A stretch of DNA of 23,490 bases, taken from positions 1-23,490 of the forward strand of contig LT642316.1 in assembly GCA_900128585.1 (NCBI GenBank), written 5' to 3'. Position 1 is the stretch's first letter. The number at the start of each line of letters is the position of its first letter. This document shows, piece after piece, positions 1 to 9,126 of the stretch. A model generated the notes under the pieces. That model made no database searches, had not been told where the DNA came from, and was given only the letters and a program-made list of their open reading frames with translations. The position numbers were made by a program, and so were the translations under genes. This DNA is from Stramenopiles sp. TOSAG23-3. Taxonomy: Eukaryota; Sar.

Positions 1-598
1 CATCATCATCGTCCGCAATGTTCGATAACCGGTCGTTTACAAGGGTGGTGTTTTGTGCGTCCTCCTCCTCTTCGCCGTCGTCATCGTCCTTGTCGCCCGC
101 TGCTTCCAAGAGGGACATTCCATACATATGCCTGTCTCCAGCTTGTTCAACATCCTTGATCTCATCTGGGGTTGGTGGATGGTCGTTAGGTGGAACAACT
201 ACAGCTCTGGAAGAAGACCGGTTGGAATACCACAATTTGTGTCTGTTGTTTCCACCGCACGAAGTTGGTCTGTTACCCCCACCGTTGAACCATTTCTCGA
301 AGGCTGTCCAATTGATAGGTTTGGGTTCAGAACCGATTTGGTACATGGTAACACCCTCCTCCAGTAACGGCTCCGGTGACGGCTCCGCTTGCGGAGATCC
401 ATTGTTATTCTTACTCGACAACATGGATTTCAAGCCCACCCTAAATTGCGCTCTGCTTTTGCCACTAGTTGTTCGTCTAAATGGTGAAGAGGAAGATCCC
501 TCGGCCCTCCTTTTCATCGCGTCCTCGGTATTCAGTCTTTCTCCAGCCACCAAATACAGCGACAGTGCCACGCATAAATAAACAGCGAAAACCTTCAT
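1..598 (-). CDS. Secreted acidic protein of unknown function, truncated by window edge
   Basis: An open frame runs on the minus strand from an ATG at 598 to the left edge without a stop (199 codons visible), so the C-terminus is missing. The start MKVFAVYLCVALSLYLVAGE is a clear signal peptide. The mature part holds a Ser-rich and Arg-rich stretch (about residues 29-50), a Pro/Glu-rich linker (EPSPEPLLEEG), a segment with NWT and NRS sequons around residues 94-128, and a strongly acidic tail (DKDDDDGEEEED) with a further NTT sequon. The bias (signal peptide, glycosylation sequons, acidic low complexity) argues it is the real gene and that the overlapping plus-strand open frame at 18-581, rich in Ser and Leu, is its antisense shadow. 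I do not recognise a family. It is likely secreted or inside the endomembrane system. Confidence 0.72.
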   Translation of the reverse strand, partial: MKVFAVYLCVALSLYLVAGERLNTEDAMKRRAEGSSSSPFRRTTSGKSRAQFRVGLKSMLSSKNNNGSPQAEPSPEPLLEEGVTMYQIGSEPKPINWTAFEKWFNGGGNRPTSCGGNNRHKLWYSNRSSSRAVVVPPNDHPPTPDEIKDVEQAGDRHMYGMSLLEAAGDKDDDDGEEEEDAQNTTLVNDRLSNIADDDD

Positions 599-1414
599 CG
601 TGACACAGCAATTGCTTGGTGCTGATTACGGGCCTTTCGTGCTTCTTACAGATCCTTTAGTGCAGGTTTAGGGGTTTGGACACCACTGGAAACAATTTCT
701 GTGCGTTGGTGGACTCACGACAAACAAACAACAAAACGGGACTTCCTATTACAGTTGTTATAATTGAAAGCTTTAATATGCTTGTGCTTACTAAACCCTT
801 CTTCAGTTTCTCCTTGCTATTCTCTCTGTACTATTTTACACAGTATTATTATATATTCTACTGCTGTAACATAAGAATACAATGGAATAATTAAATTAGA
901 CGACTATTTCTTTCAATTGCCCCCCCACTTCTTCCAGTACAAAATCCACATTTTTATGTCATTCACCTTCCTCGTTTAGAAATTCTATTCTATTGTACAT
1001 AGTGGGTGTAGTGTAATAAATATCTCAGTTTCTTTTTCCCCTTGCTATGATATTATACTGATGATACATAGACACTAATAATAGATCTAATATAAATTAG
1101 ACCAAAATACGCCAAAACTGAATCCAACAATATATTATACTAAATTCTTGTAGTTTTCTGACCTCTTTGTTCCTAATTAATTAACCATCCATAAAAGAGA
1201 GTCAGTCCGCCGCACCACCACCCCCTCTTCGCAGCTTTTTTAAATTTAAAATCTGAAATCATCCCTTGTCTCTCTCTCCCTCTCGATCACGATGGTTGGA
1301 TCCCGGTTCCCATTTCCAAGTTTTTGTAGTAGATTCGCTTTTTAGTTTGTTTTCTTACGATATTGCAACAAACGTTGGTTAACGAAATACCTATTTCAAA
1401 AGCTAGGATACAAA
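599..1414. other. AT-rich spacer between divergent genes
   Basis: This spacer holds the 5' sides of both the truncated secreted gene (minus) and the ARSB-like sulfatase (plus), so both promoters should lie here. It is AT-rich, with a C7-8 run near 920, a pyrimidine stretch (TCTCTCTCTCCCTCTC) near 1270, and a small hairpin with 6-bp arms TCTAAT/ATTAGA at 1086-1101. The only long open frame (676-894) begins with TTG and has low-complexity hydrophobic content, so no gene is called. Confidence 0.6.
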
Positions 1415-3128
1415 ATGGAACGTGGCCTTCTGGAGCTGGCCCTTCTTGCACTCGTCGTTGTGAATGCTTGCTCCTTCGTGAGAGCCCACGGCGCGGGGCC
1501 CCCAAATGTTGTTTTCATTGTCGTCGACGACCTTGGGTGGGATGATGTTGGATTCAGAAACAATGGTGAGATACATACCCCTAATATTGACAAGCTAGCA
1601 ATGGAAGGGGTTGTGCTCGACCAGTACTACGTCCAAGATGTTTGCAGCCCTTCTCGTGCGACCTTCATGACTGGCCGTTACCCAATACACAATTCAATAG
1701 TTGATTGGATTCCGCCGGCCAGCTCCTACGGGTTGCCTCTGAACGAAACCACAATGGCGCAGAAGTTTAAAGAGGCCGGTTACATGTCCCACGCTACTGG
1801 AAAGTGGCACCTAGGATTTTATAAGTGGGAGCATACGCCGACGTTTCGAGGGTTCGACTCGTTCAAAGGTTTTTATTCAGGGGGGGAAGATTATTTCTCG
1901 CACGTGGCCAACGGTGCGTACGATTTCCGAACGGACAGCCGTCCCGATTGTGGAAAAGGTTGCAGTGCCCTCAATACAGGAGACCAGGGTCGGTATTCGA
2001 CTACTGTGTTTTCAGAAGAGGCTGTTCGCATTGTAAACTCCCACAAAAAAACGAGGCCACTCTTTTTGTACCTGGCCTATCAAGGCGTTCACTCCCCAGT
2101 AAGTAAAATTAGGAATAAACGTTACCATGACTTTTCTCGTCCTGACAAAAAATTCTTCTCCCGTGCATCTGCAGCCTCAAGTCCCAGAAGAATACACTAA
2201 GCCTTACAGAACAAGCATCCAAGATCCGAAAAGAAGAACCTTTGCGGGGATGCTGTCCGCAGTAGACGAGGGCATTGGCAACGTGACAAAGGCTTTAAAA
2301 TCTCGCGGGATGTACGAGAACACTCTTGTCATATTCAGTAAGTACATCTAGAAATTTGCACCGTGCGTGTCAATTTAACTAACAATAATCCAACTTTTTC
2401 TTTTAACTGCAGCAACCGACAATGGTGGACCAACGACCACTATCGACGGTGTCGGGGCCAGAAATTGGCCACTGAAAGGGGGGAAACATTCTATTTGGGA
2501 AGGCGGCACAAGAGGGACCGGCGTAATTAGTGGTGCAGGGATTCCAAAGTCCAGGAGAGCGCCCGTCTATTCCGGTCTCATGCACGGTGCAGACTGGCTG
2601 CCAACGTTAGCGGATGTTGCAGGGTTTAACCTTAAAGGAACCCTTCCCCTCGATGGAGTCTCTCAGTGGAACGCAATAACAATGAACGTTTCGTCCCTTC
2701 GTACGTCCTTTGTTTATGGCAATGCAACAGACAAATGCTCCTGGCCAAACTTGAGAGATTCGAATGGCACGGTCAATGATGCTGAACTAGGGTGTGGGTT
2801 TGGGATTCGTGTGGGCGAATGGAAGTTAATTCGTGGGTATGGTGGTGCACCGGATACTTACTGCAACTCCACTAGCTCGACACCGCAATGTTTGCCTATA
2901 AAAATCCGTCATCAGTGCCCAAACGGCCATTGCCTATACAACGTAGTCCATGATCCCTTGGAAAAGGATGAAATTGGCTCTGCACATGCTGATGTGCTTC
3001 AACGTTTGAAGGAACGGATGGATAATTTGTTGAAAGATTACCACCAGGCTGAGTTTGACAAGACTTGTCCGCCCCAGGCCTTTGGCGTGAATGAAAAAGT
3101 TGGCAAATTTTGGAAGCCCTGGTGCTGA
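1415..3128 (+). CDS. Secreted arylsulfatase (ARSB/ARSI/ARSJ-like), three exons
   Basis: Exons 1415-2098, 2175-2337 and 2413-3128 join in frame to 520 residues ending in TGA. The product is a type I sulfatase that hydrolyses sulfate esters, most like the N-acetylgalactosamine-4-sulfatase group. Residues 1-24 form a signal peptide. VVDDLGWDD gives the metal ligands D38 and D39. CSPSRATFMTGRYP (77-90) is sulfatase signature I, with C77 the residue converted to formylglycine and R81 following. GKWHLG (129-134) is signature II with K130 and H132. QGVHSP gives H226, TDNGG gives D285 and N286, and GGKHSIWEGGTRG gives K307, so the whole catalytic set is present. The splice junctions are supported by homology continuity (QGVHSP|PQVPEEY and VIF|TTDNGG). 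There is no C-terminal membrane segment, so it is secreted or lysosomal. It needs a formylglycine-generating enzyme, not seen here. It converges with the next sulfatase, 113 bp away. Confidence 0.93.
2099..2174 (+). other. Spliceosomal intron 1 of the ARSB-like sulfatase (76 bp)
   Basis: The 5' site is GTAAGTAAAA and the 3' site is CATCTGCAG, phase 0. Reading through gives a frame that diverges from sulfatase sequence and stops, while removal restores HSP|PQVPEEY. A CTGAC at 2142-2146 is a candidate branch site about 29 nt before the acceptor. Confidence 0.9.
2338..2412 (+). other. Spliceosomal intron 2 of the ARSB-like sulfatase (75 bp)
   Basis: The 5' site is GTAAGTACAT and the 3' site is AACTGCAG, phase 1. 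Removal creates an ACA codon leading into the TDNGG metal-binding motif. AACTAAC around 2377-2383 resembles a consensus branch point, about 30 nt before the acceptor and followed by a pyrimidine tract. Confidence 0.9.
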
Positions 3129-3241
3129 GAAAGAAAAAGAGAACTTGCCCTTCTCTGGTTTGTAATTTACATACTTTGTAATTCTTATTTAACACAAAAT
3201 CTACGAAATACTCTTGTAACGAATTTCAATTTTTTTAAATT

Positions 3242-4930
3242 TTAAACAAAGGCCTTGTCCCCATGTTTTATTTCATGGTTTGGAATTCCGTTAATTTTCA
3301 AAAAATCAGCGTTGCGATAACCGCTTTCGTCGTGACTGGGATCCGGTTGAAGCAAATTGCTGCATGTGCTCTGTGTGATCGGGGACGGAAATTTAGGGCA
3401 GCTGCGTGGGTCATTTCGCAACGGGGGGACGTCTCCCGTTTTCAGAAGCCACCCCATAAGGTGTTCTTTTAACTCTTGCCGAAGGGTGGCGTACCTGTCC
3501 TCATAAATCACATTTTGTAGCTCACGTGGGTCCTTAACGAGATCATATAGCTCGGATATACCATAACCCTCAGGTCTATACACAAGTTTGGCTGTCAAGT
3601 TTCGCACCATGACCCACTTTGGTGATCCTTTCCCGTCGTCGCTCATTTCTTCCTGGGCTCTTGGCCAATACAACCCCTGGGGATTGTTTGGAACGTGATC
3701 ACTTCCCCCTGGAAACAATTCGGAGTGGAAAAGAAATCCCCCTTCGCTGTATACGAATCTGGAATGGTCGCCGTCTTCCCCATGAAGCACGGTCGGCAAC
3801 AGACTTTCGGCAAACCTGACGAAATCATTTTTGACACTCGCCAATTGCAGCATAGTCTCCATTATGTCAGCAGTTTGCACGGGTGCTTCTGAAACGACGC
3901 CCCTTTTTCCCCCAGGCACACGGATAGCCATTGGGACACGAGTAAGGACGTCGTCTGCTCCCCCGGGCCATTTCTCCACAAGCCCGAAATCACCTGCAAA
4001 ATCCCCGTGATCCGAGCTGACAAACACTGCCGTGCGATCAAGAACATCCGAACTCTCTAGCCCGTCCAGGAGAACCCCGAAAGTATAATCGGTATAGTGT
4101 ATCATCTCCAAGTAAGACTTTTGGATTTTGTACATGGTGTCCTCTGAGAGTCCCGTCAAATTACGGTAATGCCGGATTCCTATTTTTTCAGAGTGGTACT
4201 TGGGCTTGTTGCTTAAATTCCACGGGCGAAGCTTTACGTGATTCTTTACCTCGTCTTCCGACCATAGATTCTGAAACCCCTGAGGTGTCCCATACGGAGG
4301 ATGAGCGCCTCGAGTCGGTAAAAAAATTGCAAACGGTTCTGGGGGGGAATTTTGCATGAACTCTACGGCCTTCTTTACTGCACGCAAGTCGCCGCTGTGG
4401 GCCGTATCGTTTCCTTCCGATGTGCCGCCGGTAAACAGCATGCTCCAATACCCAGACTCGTTGAACTTGAACGCGTTGCTTCCAGAATCGTACCCAATGT
4501 CTTGTTCCCATGCGGACACGCTCAAATTGAACGCTGTTGCCGACAGCGCGTCGTTTTTTCCGTACCACTGTACATGATAACCACTCTCTTTCAGCAATCG
4601 CCAGTAATTCTCTTCGTACGCTCGGATCAAATGAATTTGAGTCCGGTGACCAAGAACGTGCATATACCTCCCCGTCATCATCGTCGCACGACTCGGAGAG
4701 CATTGTGTATGCATCACATGGGCCTGTTCGAAGCGAGTCCCACTCTTTGCGAAGCGGTCAAAATTTGGAGTCACGTTCGGGACCGTGTTTCCATAGGAAT
4801 TGAATGACTCGGCCCTAAGTGTGTCCGGGAAGAAGAACAGCAAGTTAGGCCGAGAGTCTTTCTCCGCGCCTAACGCGGACGCTAGAGAAAAGGTGGCCAG
4901 CAGAACGAGAGCAAAGTCGAAGTGCGGCAT
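3242..4930 (-). CDS. Secreted sulfatase of a second S1 subfamily, single exon
   Basis: A 562-residue intronless frame from an ATG at 4930 to TAA. Residues 1-22 form a signal peptide. CSPSRATMMTGRYMHVLGHR (77-96) is sulfatase signature I, with C77 the predicted formylglycine site. K125 in WYGKND, H210 in TRGAHPPYG, D307 and H308 in SSDHGD, and K320 in LVEKWPGG complete a typical catalytic pocket. The N-terminal metal motif reads FFFPDTLRAES, so only one Asp (D36) stands where the first sulfatase has a DD pair. This pattern is seen in iduronate/choline-sulfatase-like branches and not in the ARSB group. The substrate cannot be told from sequence. Several NxS/T sequons fit secretion, and no C-terminal anchor is present. 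It shares its 3' spacer with the ARSB-like gene but the two proteins are clearly not a recent duplicate. Confidence 0.92.
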   Translation of the reverse strand: MPHFDFALVLLATFSLASALGAEKDSRPNLLFFFPDTLRAESFNSYGNTVPNVTPNFDRFAKSGTRFEQAHVMHTQCSPSRATMMTGRYMHVLGHRTQIHLIRAYEENYWRLLKESGYHVQWYGKNDALSATAFNLSVSAWEQDIGYDSGSNAFKFNESGYWSMLFTGGTSEGNDTAHSGDLRAVKKAVEFMQNSPPEPFAIFLPTRGAHPPYGTPQGFQNLWSEDEVKNHVKLRPWNLSNKPKYHSEKIGIRHYRNLTGLSEDTMYKIQKSYLEMIHYTDYTFGVLLDGLESSDVLDRTAVFVSSDHGDFAGDFGLVEKWPGGADDVLTRVPMAIRVPGGKRGVVSEAPVQTADIMETMLQLASVKNDFVRFAESLLPTVLHGEDGDHSRFVYSEGGFLFHSELFPGGSDHVPNNPQGLYWPRAQEEMSDDGKGSPKWVMVRNLTAKLVYRPEGYGISELYDLVKDPRELQNVIYEDRYATLRQELKEHLMGWLLKTGDVPPLRNDPRSCPKFPSPITQSTCSNLLQPDPSHDESGYRNADFLKINGIPNHEIKHGDKAFV

Positions 4931-5532
4931 GACGTAGAAAGCGATCGTGGTTTTTTGTGGTATTTTTTAGGAAATGCAAGGGAAGCAATGTTCTTTCCGA
5001 AAATAATTATTACCTACCTGAACATTCAGTCAGCACGTTGTTCATAAACGACTCGATTGTTTTGATAGATTCTAAATTATTAGTCGTTTTCATCTGAATG
5101 CTTCTTCCCCCTCGACGACGATGAGGAGGAGATATACTATTATTATTATTTATATACTACATACATTACGACTAAGTTATAAAAAAATCCGGTGTTGTGG
5201 GGGATAAAAAAATCCGGTTGTTGGGGATAAGGTTATAAGGTTTATAAATAAACGATGAGATGGTGTTTTGAATAATATAATACTGTGTGGCTGTTATAAT
5301 ATTTCATCGAGTCAGCAACCAAATTCCAAATTTAGAGATAATAATATTTTGGTAAGAGAGAGAAGAAGCAAAAAGTTTTGGGGAGCTGTGTGAATAATCA
5401 AATCCAACCCTAGTACGACCCACCATTAAGATTTCAAAATGTACAATTTTATCCTCATGTTTTACTTCGTATTGCTCCTACCTGGTATTCAACTACTGTA
5501 CTGGAGTGCGCGCAGCTGATATGACGGTCCAT
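4931..5532. other. Spacer: sulfatase promoter side and calpain 3' side
   Basis: This is the only spacer here between two genes in the same orientation. It is AT-rich, with TATTATTATTATT tracts near 5148 and a direct repeat at 5179-5226. No gene is called. A 26-codon hydrophobic plus-strand frame at 5439-5519 is too short to support. Confidence 0.55.
5179..5226. repeat. Two-copy imperfect tandem repeat (about 24 bp unit)
   Basis: ATAAAAAAATCCGGTGTTGT plus GGGGG (5179-5203) is followed directly by ATAAAAAAATCCGGTTGTTG plus GGG (5204-5226). It lies upstream of the minus-strand sulfatase start at 4930, by about 250 bp. Confidence 0.8.
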
Positions 5533-8229
5533 TTATTTGTTTCCTTTCTTCTTTTTCTTCTTCAGCGCCCCGTGTCCACCAGTAACGTGCCCCTTTTCAA
5601 GGTCATGGTGCACCCCGCCTTTCCCTGTGTGCACTGCGCTTTGTCCAATTTTGACGTCAGACCCGCGCGCGCACCAGAGCTTAAAGAGTCCGCAGCAGCA
5701 TACCCAGTACGTTATCAGCCCTAGAATACATCCCAGGAGTGGCCCGCAGTTCCCGTACTCTTCGTGCACGTGCAATGACAGGTCGCTCATTCCGGTGGTA
5801 CGGAAGCACACGTCCACTCCATCGAAATATTTGAGAAAATCTTCGAAACTCATCCAAAATATTCCATCATCTTCATTTTTTCTATCTGGCCTAAGAAGTA
5901 GCCTTACCTTTATTTCCTTGTCCCACAACGGGGAATGATCGGACCAATCGCCTTTCCATTCAAACTTTCCCCATGGGTTTCGAAGGCAGAGAAGCCTGTG
6001 GCGGCCAATTTGTCGCACTTTTATGATACTGTACGCATGACCGGGAACTATTCCTCCATCTTTGTCCTCCGGTCGGCCCTCCTTTCGAGTATTGTCTACC
6101 CCGTGCGAACCAGCGGACAATATGCACTGGCTGTGGTCGTACTTCAAGAGCAATTTAAAAAATATAGAATCATTTTCCTTTTGCAGTTGGGAATGGGAAA
6201 AGAATGAACAGGAATCAGTGCCTTCTTTCTCCTCGTCGATTCTTAGTTCGAACGGTTCCCATTGCTTTGCTTTGTTGTCTCGGTGCCATTTGACCACGGG
6301 GTCGCCTGTCATAACATGCAGCCCCCACAGCGAATACCCCCCTTCTAAACTCCCATAGCTCCCGCACAGTTTGGCAAATGCTTTTTCCAGCAGCATTGTC
6401 CATAACTCGCCCCCTCTCGGGTTGGGTTTGGTAAACATGGGCGTTGGGTTTTCCTTGCTGGTGCAAGGAAATCGATCGTCTATCGTAACGTGCACGAAGT
6501 CGTTTACGGATGGGTTGAACAGTCTAATGGTGTACTTTCCTCGGTGGGAAAACACCTTTTCAGAAAACAGATTTTCGATCAAACCTGGAAATTCCGCCAT
6601 GCATGCGATGGCACTCAGCAACCAACAATCCCCAAGCATTCCTTGGCAAATGTCGCTGGGGGTGACACCATCTTGAAACAAGTGAGCGTGCCCCCCCTTT
6701 CGCTCGTTTGCTTCAATTTTACCGTCCCCGTTGACGTCCTCTAAAGGAGCCAGAATATCGTTGCCACGGACCCAAAATACAGCTTGACCTTTGGCCTCGT
6801 ATTCCCCCAAGCTGCTGGCATCGGCAGGAAACTCAGAATCTTTGTACAGTATGCAACTGCCAAATATTCGGTTTGCCCCCCAGCAGCAGCACCGGAAAAC
6901 GTACACCCACAAACAAGGAAACACGTAAATTCGCAGGCTGTGAATGATCAAGAGAAAAGGGGTCATAAGAATATTCAACAGGCATAACCCTACGGACAAG
7001 CGATCGGAACAGAACAGCCCTGACGTCCCCTGTTTCCCCCGTTGGACCAAGCCGTGGGGGCCGAAATTCAAGGCTTTGGGGTCGACCGGCTTGATCGGCT
7101 TTCTCTTTTTCCTCTGTTTCTTCTTCGGCTTTTTTTTGTCCCGCAATACCAACTGTTTGGATTCTGCGTTGTTACCACTGTTTACTGACGATTTTGAGAC
7201 CGCAAAGTACTGGGAGGTACTAGTGTTCTCAGACTGCACGTCGCCTTGGTCACTATTTGAAACTTCCCCCGACCGTCCTGCCTGGTGCTGCGACACAAAC
7301 TCGCCAAACAAGCTACAGACTCTCTTCAACTGTTCGACTTCACTTTGTAAAGAGTTGTACTGAATTTGTAAAACATGCACGTCTTTTTGTAATGTTGGCT
7401 GTGCCAGCAGGGCAGCTGTCTCGTCGCCGCCCCCGCTGCCGTTTGCGCTCCTTTGGACGAGCATGAGGGGTTTCGCGTCGTCCTCATCATCGCTTGCACT
7501 CTCTTGCACAAGCTGCGCAGTTGCTTCGTCTTCTGCATTGTCCCTAATATCTATAACTTTTTGTTCCATTTCGTCCCCGGAGGAGGAGGTGTCTTCATCC
7601 TCACTTGCCTCCGCAAGCTTTGAGCTTTCCGTTGGCATTTCGATAGTGTATTTTCTGGGCTGTTTTTCTTCTTTTTTCTCTATATCTGGGGCACCCGAAG
7701 CACTATCTGTAGAGTCGCTATCGTCCGAGCTTAGGTCCAGCTCGGGCTCGCTCTTTTCTACAACAGCAGGTTTCCGTTGTACGGGGAGAGTGTGAATTTC
7801 CTTTTCAACAACTTTCTCGACGTCCCCATCCTCAAACCTTACCTTGTACACGCCTTTGAATTCGTCAAACGACAATATTTCAGCCTTTTCAAAAAGATCC
7901 TCGTCGTCATCGCTTTCTGCATTGTCGATGTTGACATGAATTCCTGCTTCGTATTTCTGACTATATGGTCTGAAAAACGTTATTACCAAAGGCCTTTCGG
8001 ACTCGGCCTTGACGTAGTTCACAAAATCGTCGTAGTGCAAAGCATGAATGTCGTGCACCCCCACTTTCAATATTACATCCCCATGAGCAACTGTGTTTTT
8101 CCCGTAAACTTCAGAATTTTCCAAAACACTATCTACTTCTACCCCAACCTTTCCGTCCTCTCTGTCGGCAACGCACAAACCGAGGGACTGCTCCTTGAAC
8201 GTTACCCGGTACTGGTGCTTCTTCGGCAT
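5533..8229 (-). CDS. Membrane-associated calpain with PDZ and Tudor-like N-terminus
   Basis: An 898-residue intronless frame from an ATG at 8229. It encodes a cytosolic calpain-type cysteine protease. The triad is C535 in QGMLGDCWLLSA, H731 in PGHAYS and N751 in RNPWG. Other parts in order: a PDZ-like domain (about 10-90, GLCVADREDGKVGV...GDVILKV); a Tudor-like stretch (114-148, KGVYKVRFEDGD); acidic Ser/Glu/Asp linkers (165-255); a short coiled coil (284-315); a Lys/Arg cluster (365-380); a roughly 35-residue hydrophobic block ending in RCCCWG (411-451), probably a hairpin anchor; the protease from FPADASSLGEY (467) onward with an EF-hand-like loop DVNGDGKIEANE (498-509); and a C-terminal hydrophobic, Cys-rich segment (828-853) followed by a poly-Lys tail. 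Cys clusters at both membrane segments suggest acylation. No C2-like or penta-EF-hand domain follows, unlike classical calpains. Protist calpains with membrane anchors and the plant DEK1 protein are the closest known concept. The calpain call is firm. The PDZ call is likely and the Tudor-like call tentative. Confidence 0.93.
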   Translation of the reverse strand: MPKKHQYRVTFKEQSLGLCVADREDGKVGVEVDSVLENSEVYGKNTVAHGDVILKVGVHDIHALHYDDFVNYVKAESERPLVITFFRPYSQKYEAGIHVNIDNAESDDDEDLFEKAEILSFDEFKGVYKVRFEDGDVEKVVEKEIHTLPVQRKPAVVEKSEPELDLSSDDSDSTDSASGAPDIEKKEEKQPRKYTIEMPTESSKLAEASEDEDTSSSGDEMEQKVIDIRDNAEDEATAQLVQESASDDEDDAKPLMLVQRSANGSGGGDETAALLAQPTLQKDVHVLQIQYNSLQSEVEQLKRVCSLFGEFVSQHQAGRSGEVSNSDQGDVQSENTSTSQYFAVSKSSVNSGNNAESKQLVLRDKKKPKKKQRKKRKPIKPVDPKALNFGPHGLVQRGKQGTSGLFCSDRLSVGLCLLNILMTPFLLIIHSLRIYVFPCLWVYVFRCCCWGANRIFGSCILYKDSEFPADASSLGEYEAKGQAVFWVRGNDILAPLEDVNGDGKIEANERKGGHAHLFQDGVTPSDICQGMLGDCWLLSAIACMAEFPGLIENLFSEKVFSHRGKYTIRLFNPSVNDFVHVTIDDRFPCTSKENPTPMFTKPNPRGGELWTMLLEKAFAKLCGSYGSLEGGYSLWGLHVMTGDPVVKWHRDNKAKQWEPFELRIDEEKEGTDSCSFFSHSQLQKENDSIFFKLLLKYDHSQCILSAGSHGVDNTRKEGRPEDKDGGIVPGHAYSIIKVRQIGRHRLLCLRNPWGKFEWKGDWSDHSPLWDKEIKVRLLLRPDRKNEDDGIFWMSFEDFLKYFDGVDVCFRTTGMSDLSLHVHEEYGNCGPLLGCILGLITYWVCCCGLFKLWCARGSDVKIGQSAVHTGKGGVHHDLEKGHVTGGHGALKKKKKKGNK

Positions 8230-8352
8230 TCTGCTTCAGAACCTTAACGAAACGTCTACTGATTGTTGAATAAAATCGTCGAATGGGTTCAAACTGAAAC
8301 CCCTCTATTGATTTTGTTTGTCGATGCCTCTCTTTTTGGTAAATAAACGAAC

Positions 8353-8423
<71 letters not shown>

Positions 8424-9126
8424 ACCAAACGCCGCCGGTGCCCACATTTCTCTATTCAATGAAGCTCTGGAGAGAGGAGACAAAAAAATAACGGCTGAGG
8501 TTGAAGAATACAATTGTTTTATACTTATATAATTGGAATAATACCCTATTATATCTATATGGTATAATAATTTATTTCACTCCGTGGAATTGACAGACGA
8601 TAGATTAAACGTTTGGGCCAGACCCTGAGGATAAATAGTGTTAGGAGTAGGGTATGATAAGTTGACAGACGTGTGATTTATTATCTAATTGCCTCATTAA
8701 GTATTTTTAATATACCTTTAATGTTAAATATATTATGTATTATATATATATACCTTAAGCTATACTTTAATTTATCGAGACCGATTTTATTATGAAGTTT
8801 TCGTTTAATTTATTAGGTCATATTTAATACATAATTTGCTCTATTTCTTTTCTTGTTCTATTAAACAAAATGTGTTAGTTCAATATAAGTAAGTAATTGA
8901 ATTTTTTAAACTTTTTTAATCATTATATCCATCATTCCAAAACAAAAACTTCTTCTGGTAGATAAAATTGGAATGAATATGATTCTTTTCCCAAGAATTG
9001 GTTTCTAAAACGTTTGAATTGTTTTGTTTTTCTTTAAAGAAAAGTGCAAGTTCTCTCTGCACCGTGATTGTACAGTGTAGGTTTAAACAGATAATAAGAA
9101 ATACATAGTTTTCAAGAAGAACCACA
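8230..9126. other. AT-rich spacer between divergent calpain and TM2 genes
   Basis: Both genes have their 5' ends here. The calpain-proximal part holds an (AGAA)18 microsatellite. The rest is strongly AT-rich, with TATATATATATA near 8741 and runs of ATTTA/TTAATA. No supported open frame is present. Confidence 0.6.
8353..8424. repeat. (AGAA)18 tetranucleotide microsatellite
   Basis: Eighteen perfect tandem AGAA units (72 bp) with no interruption. It sits 124 bp upstream of the calpain start codon, reading as TTCT repeats on the calpain sense strand, so it may fall in the promoter or 5' leader. Perfect copies suggest recent expansion and likely length polymorphism. Confidence 0.97.

Noticed and set aside
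18-581. Plus-strand open frame of 187 codons
   Set aside because: Ser/Leu-rich composition mirrors the antisense of a better minus-strand frame with a signal peptide and sequons.
676-894. 72-codon plus-strand frame
   Set aside because: It starts with TTG, lies in AT-rich spacer, and its hydrophobic Tyr/Phe-rich translation reflects base composition.
1415-4930. Possibility that the two sulfatases form an inverted duplication
   Set aside because: Similarity is limited to the catalytic motifs. Metal motifs, intron content and the rest of the protein differ.
5439-5519. 26-codon hydrophobic plus-strand frame starting with ATG
   Set aside because: Too short, with no supporting context or homology, and located in a 3' spacer.
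8230-9126. Possible tRNA or small RNA near GGGTTCAAACTGAAACCC (8285)
   Set aside because: The self-complementary stretch does not extend to a tRNA cloverleaf and no anticodon arm can be placed.
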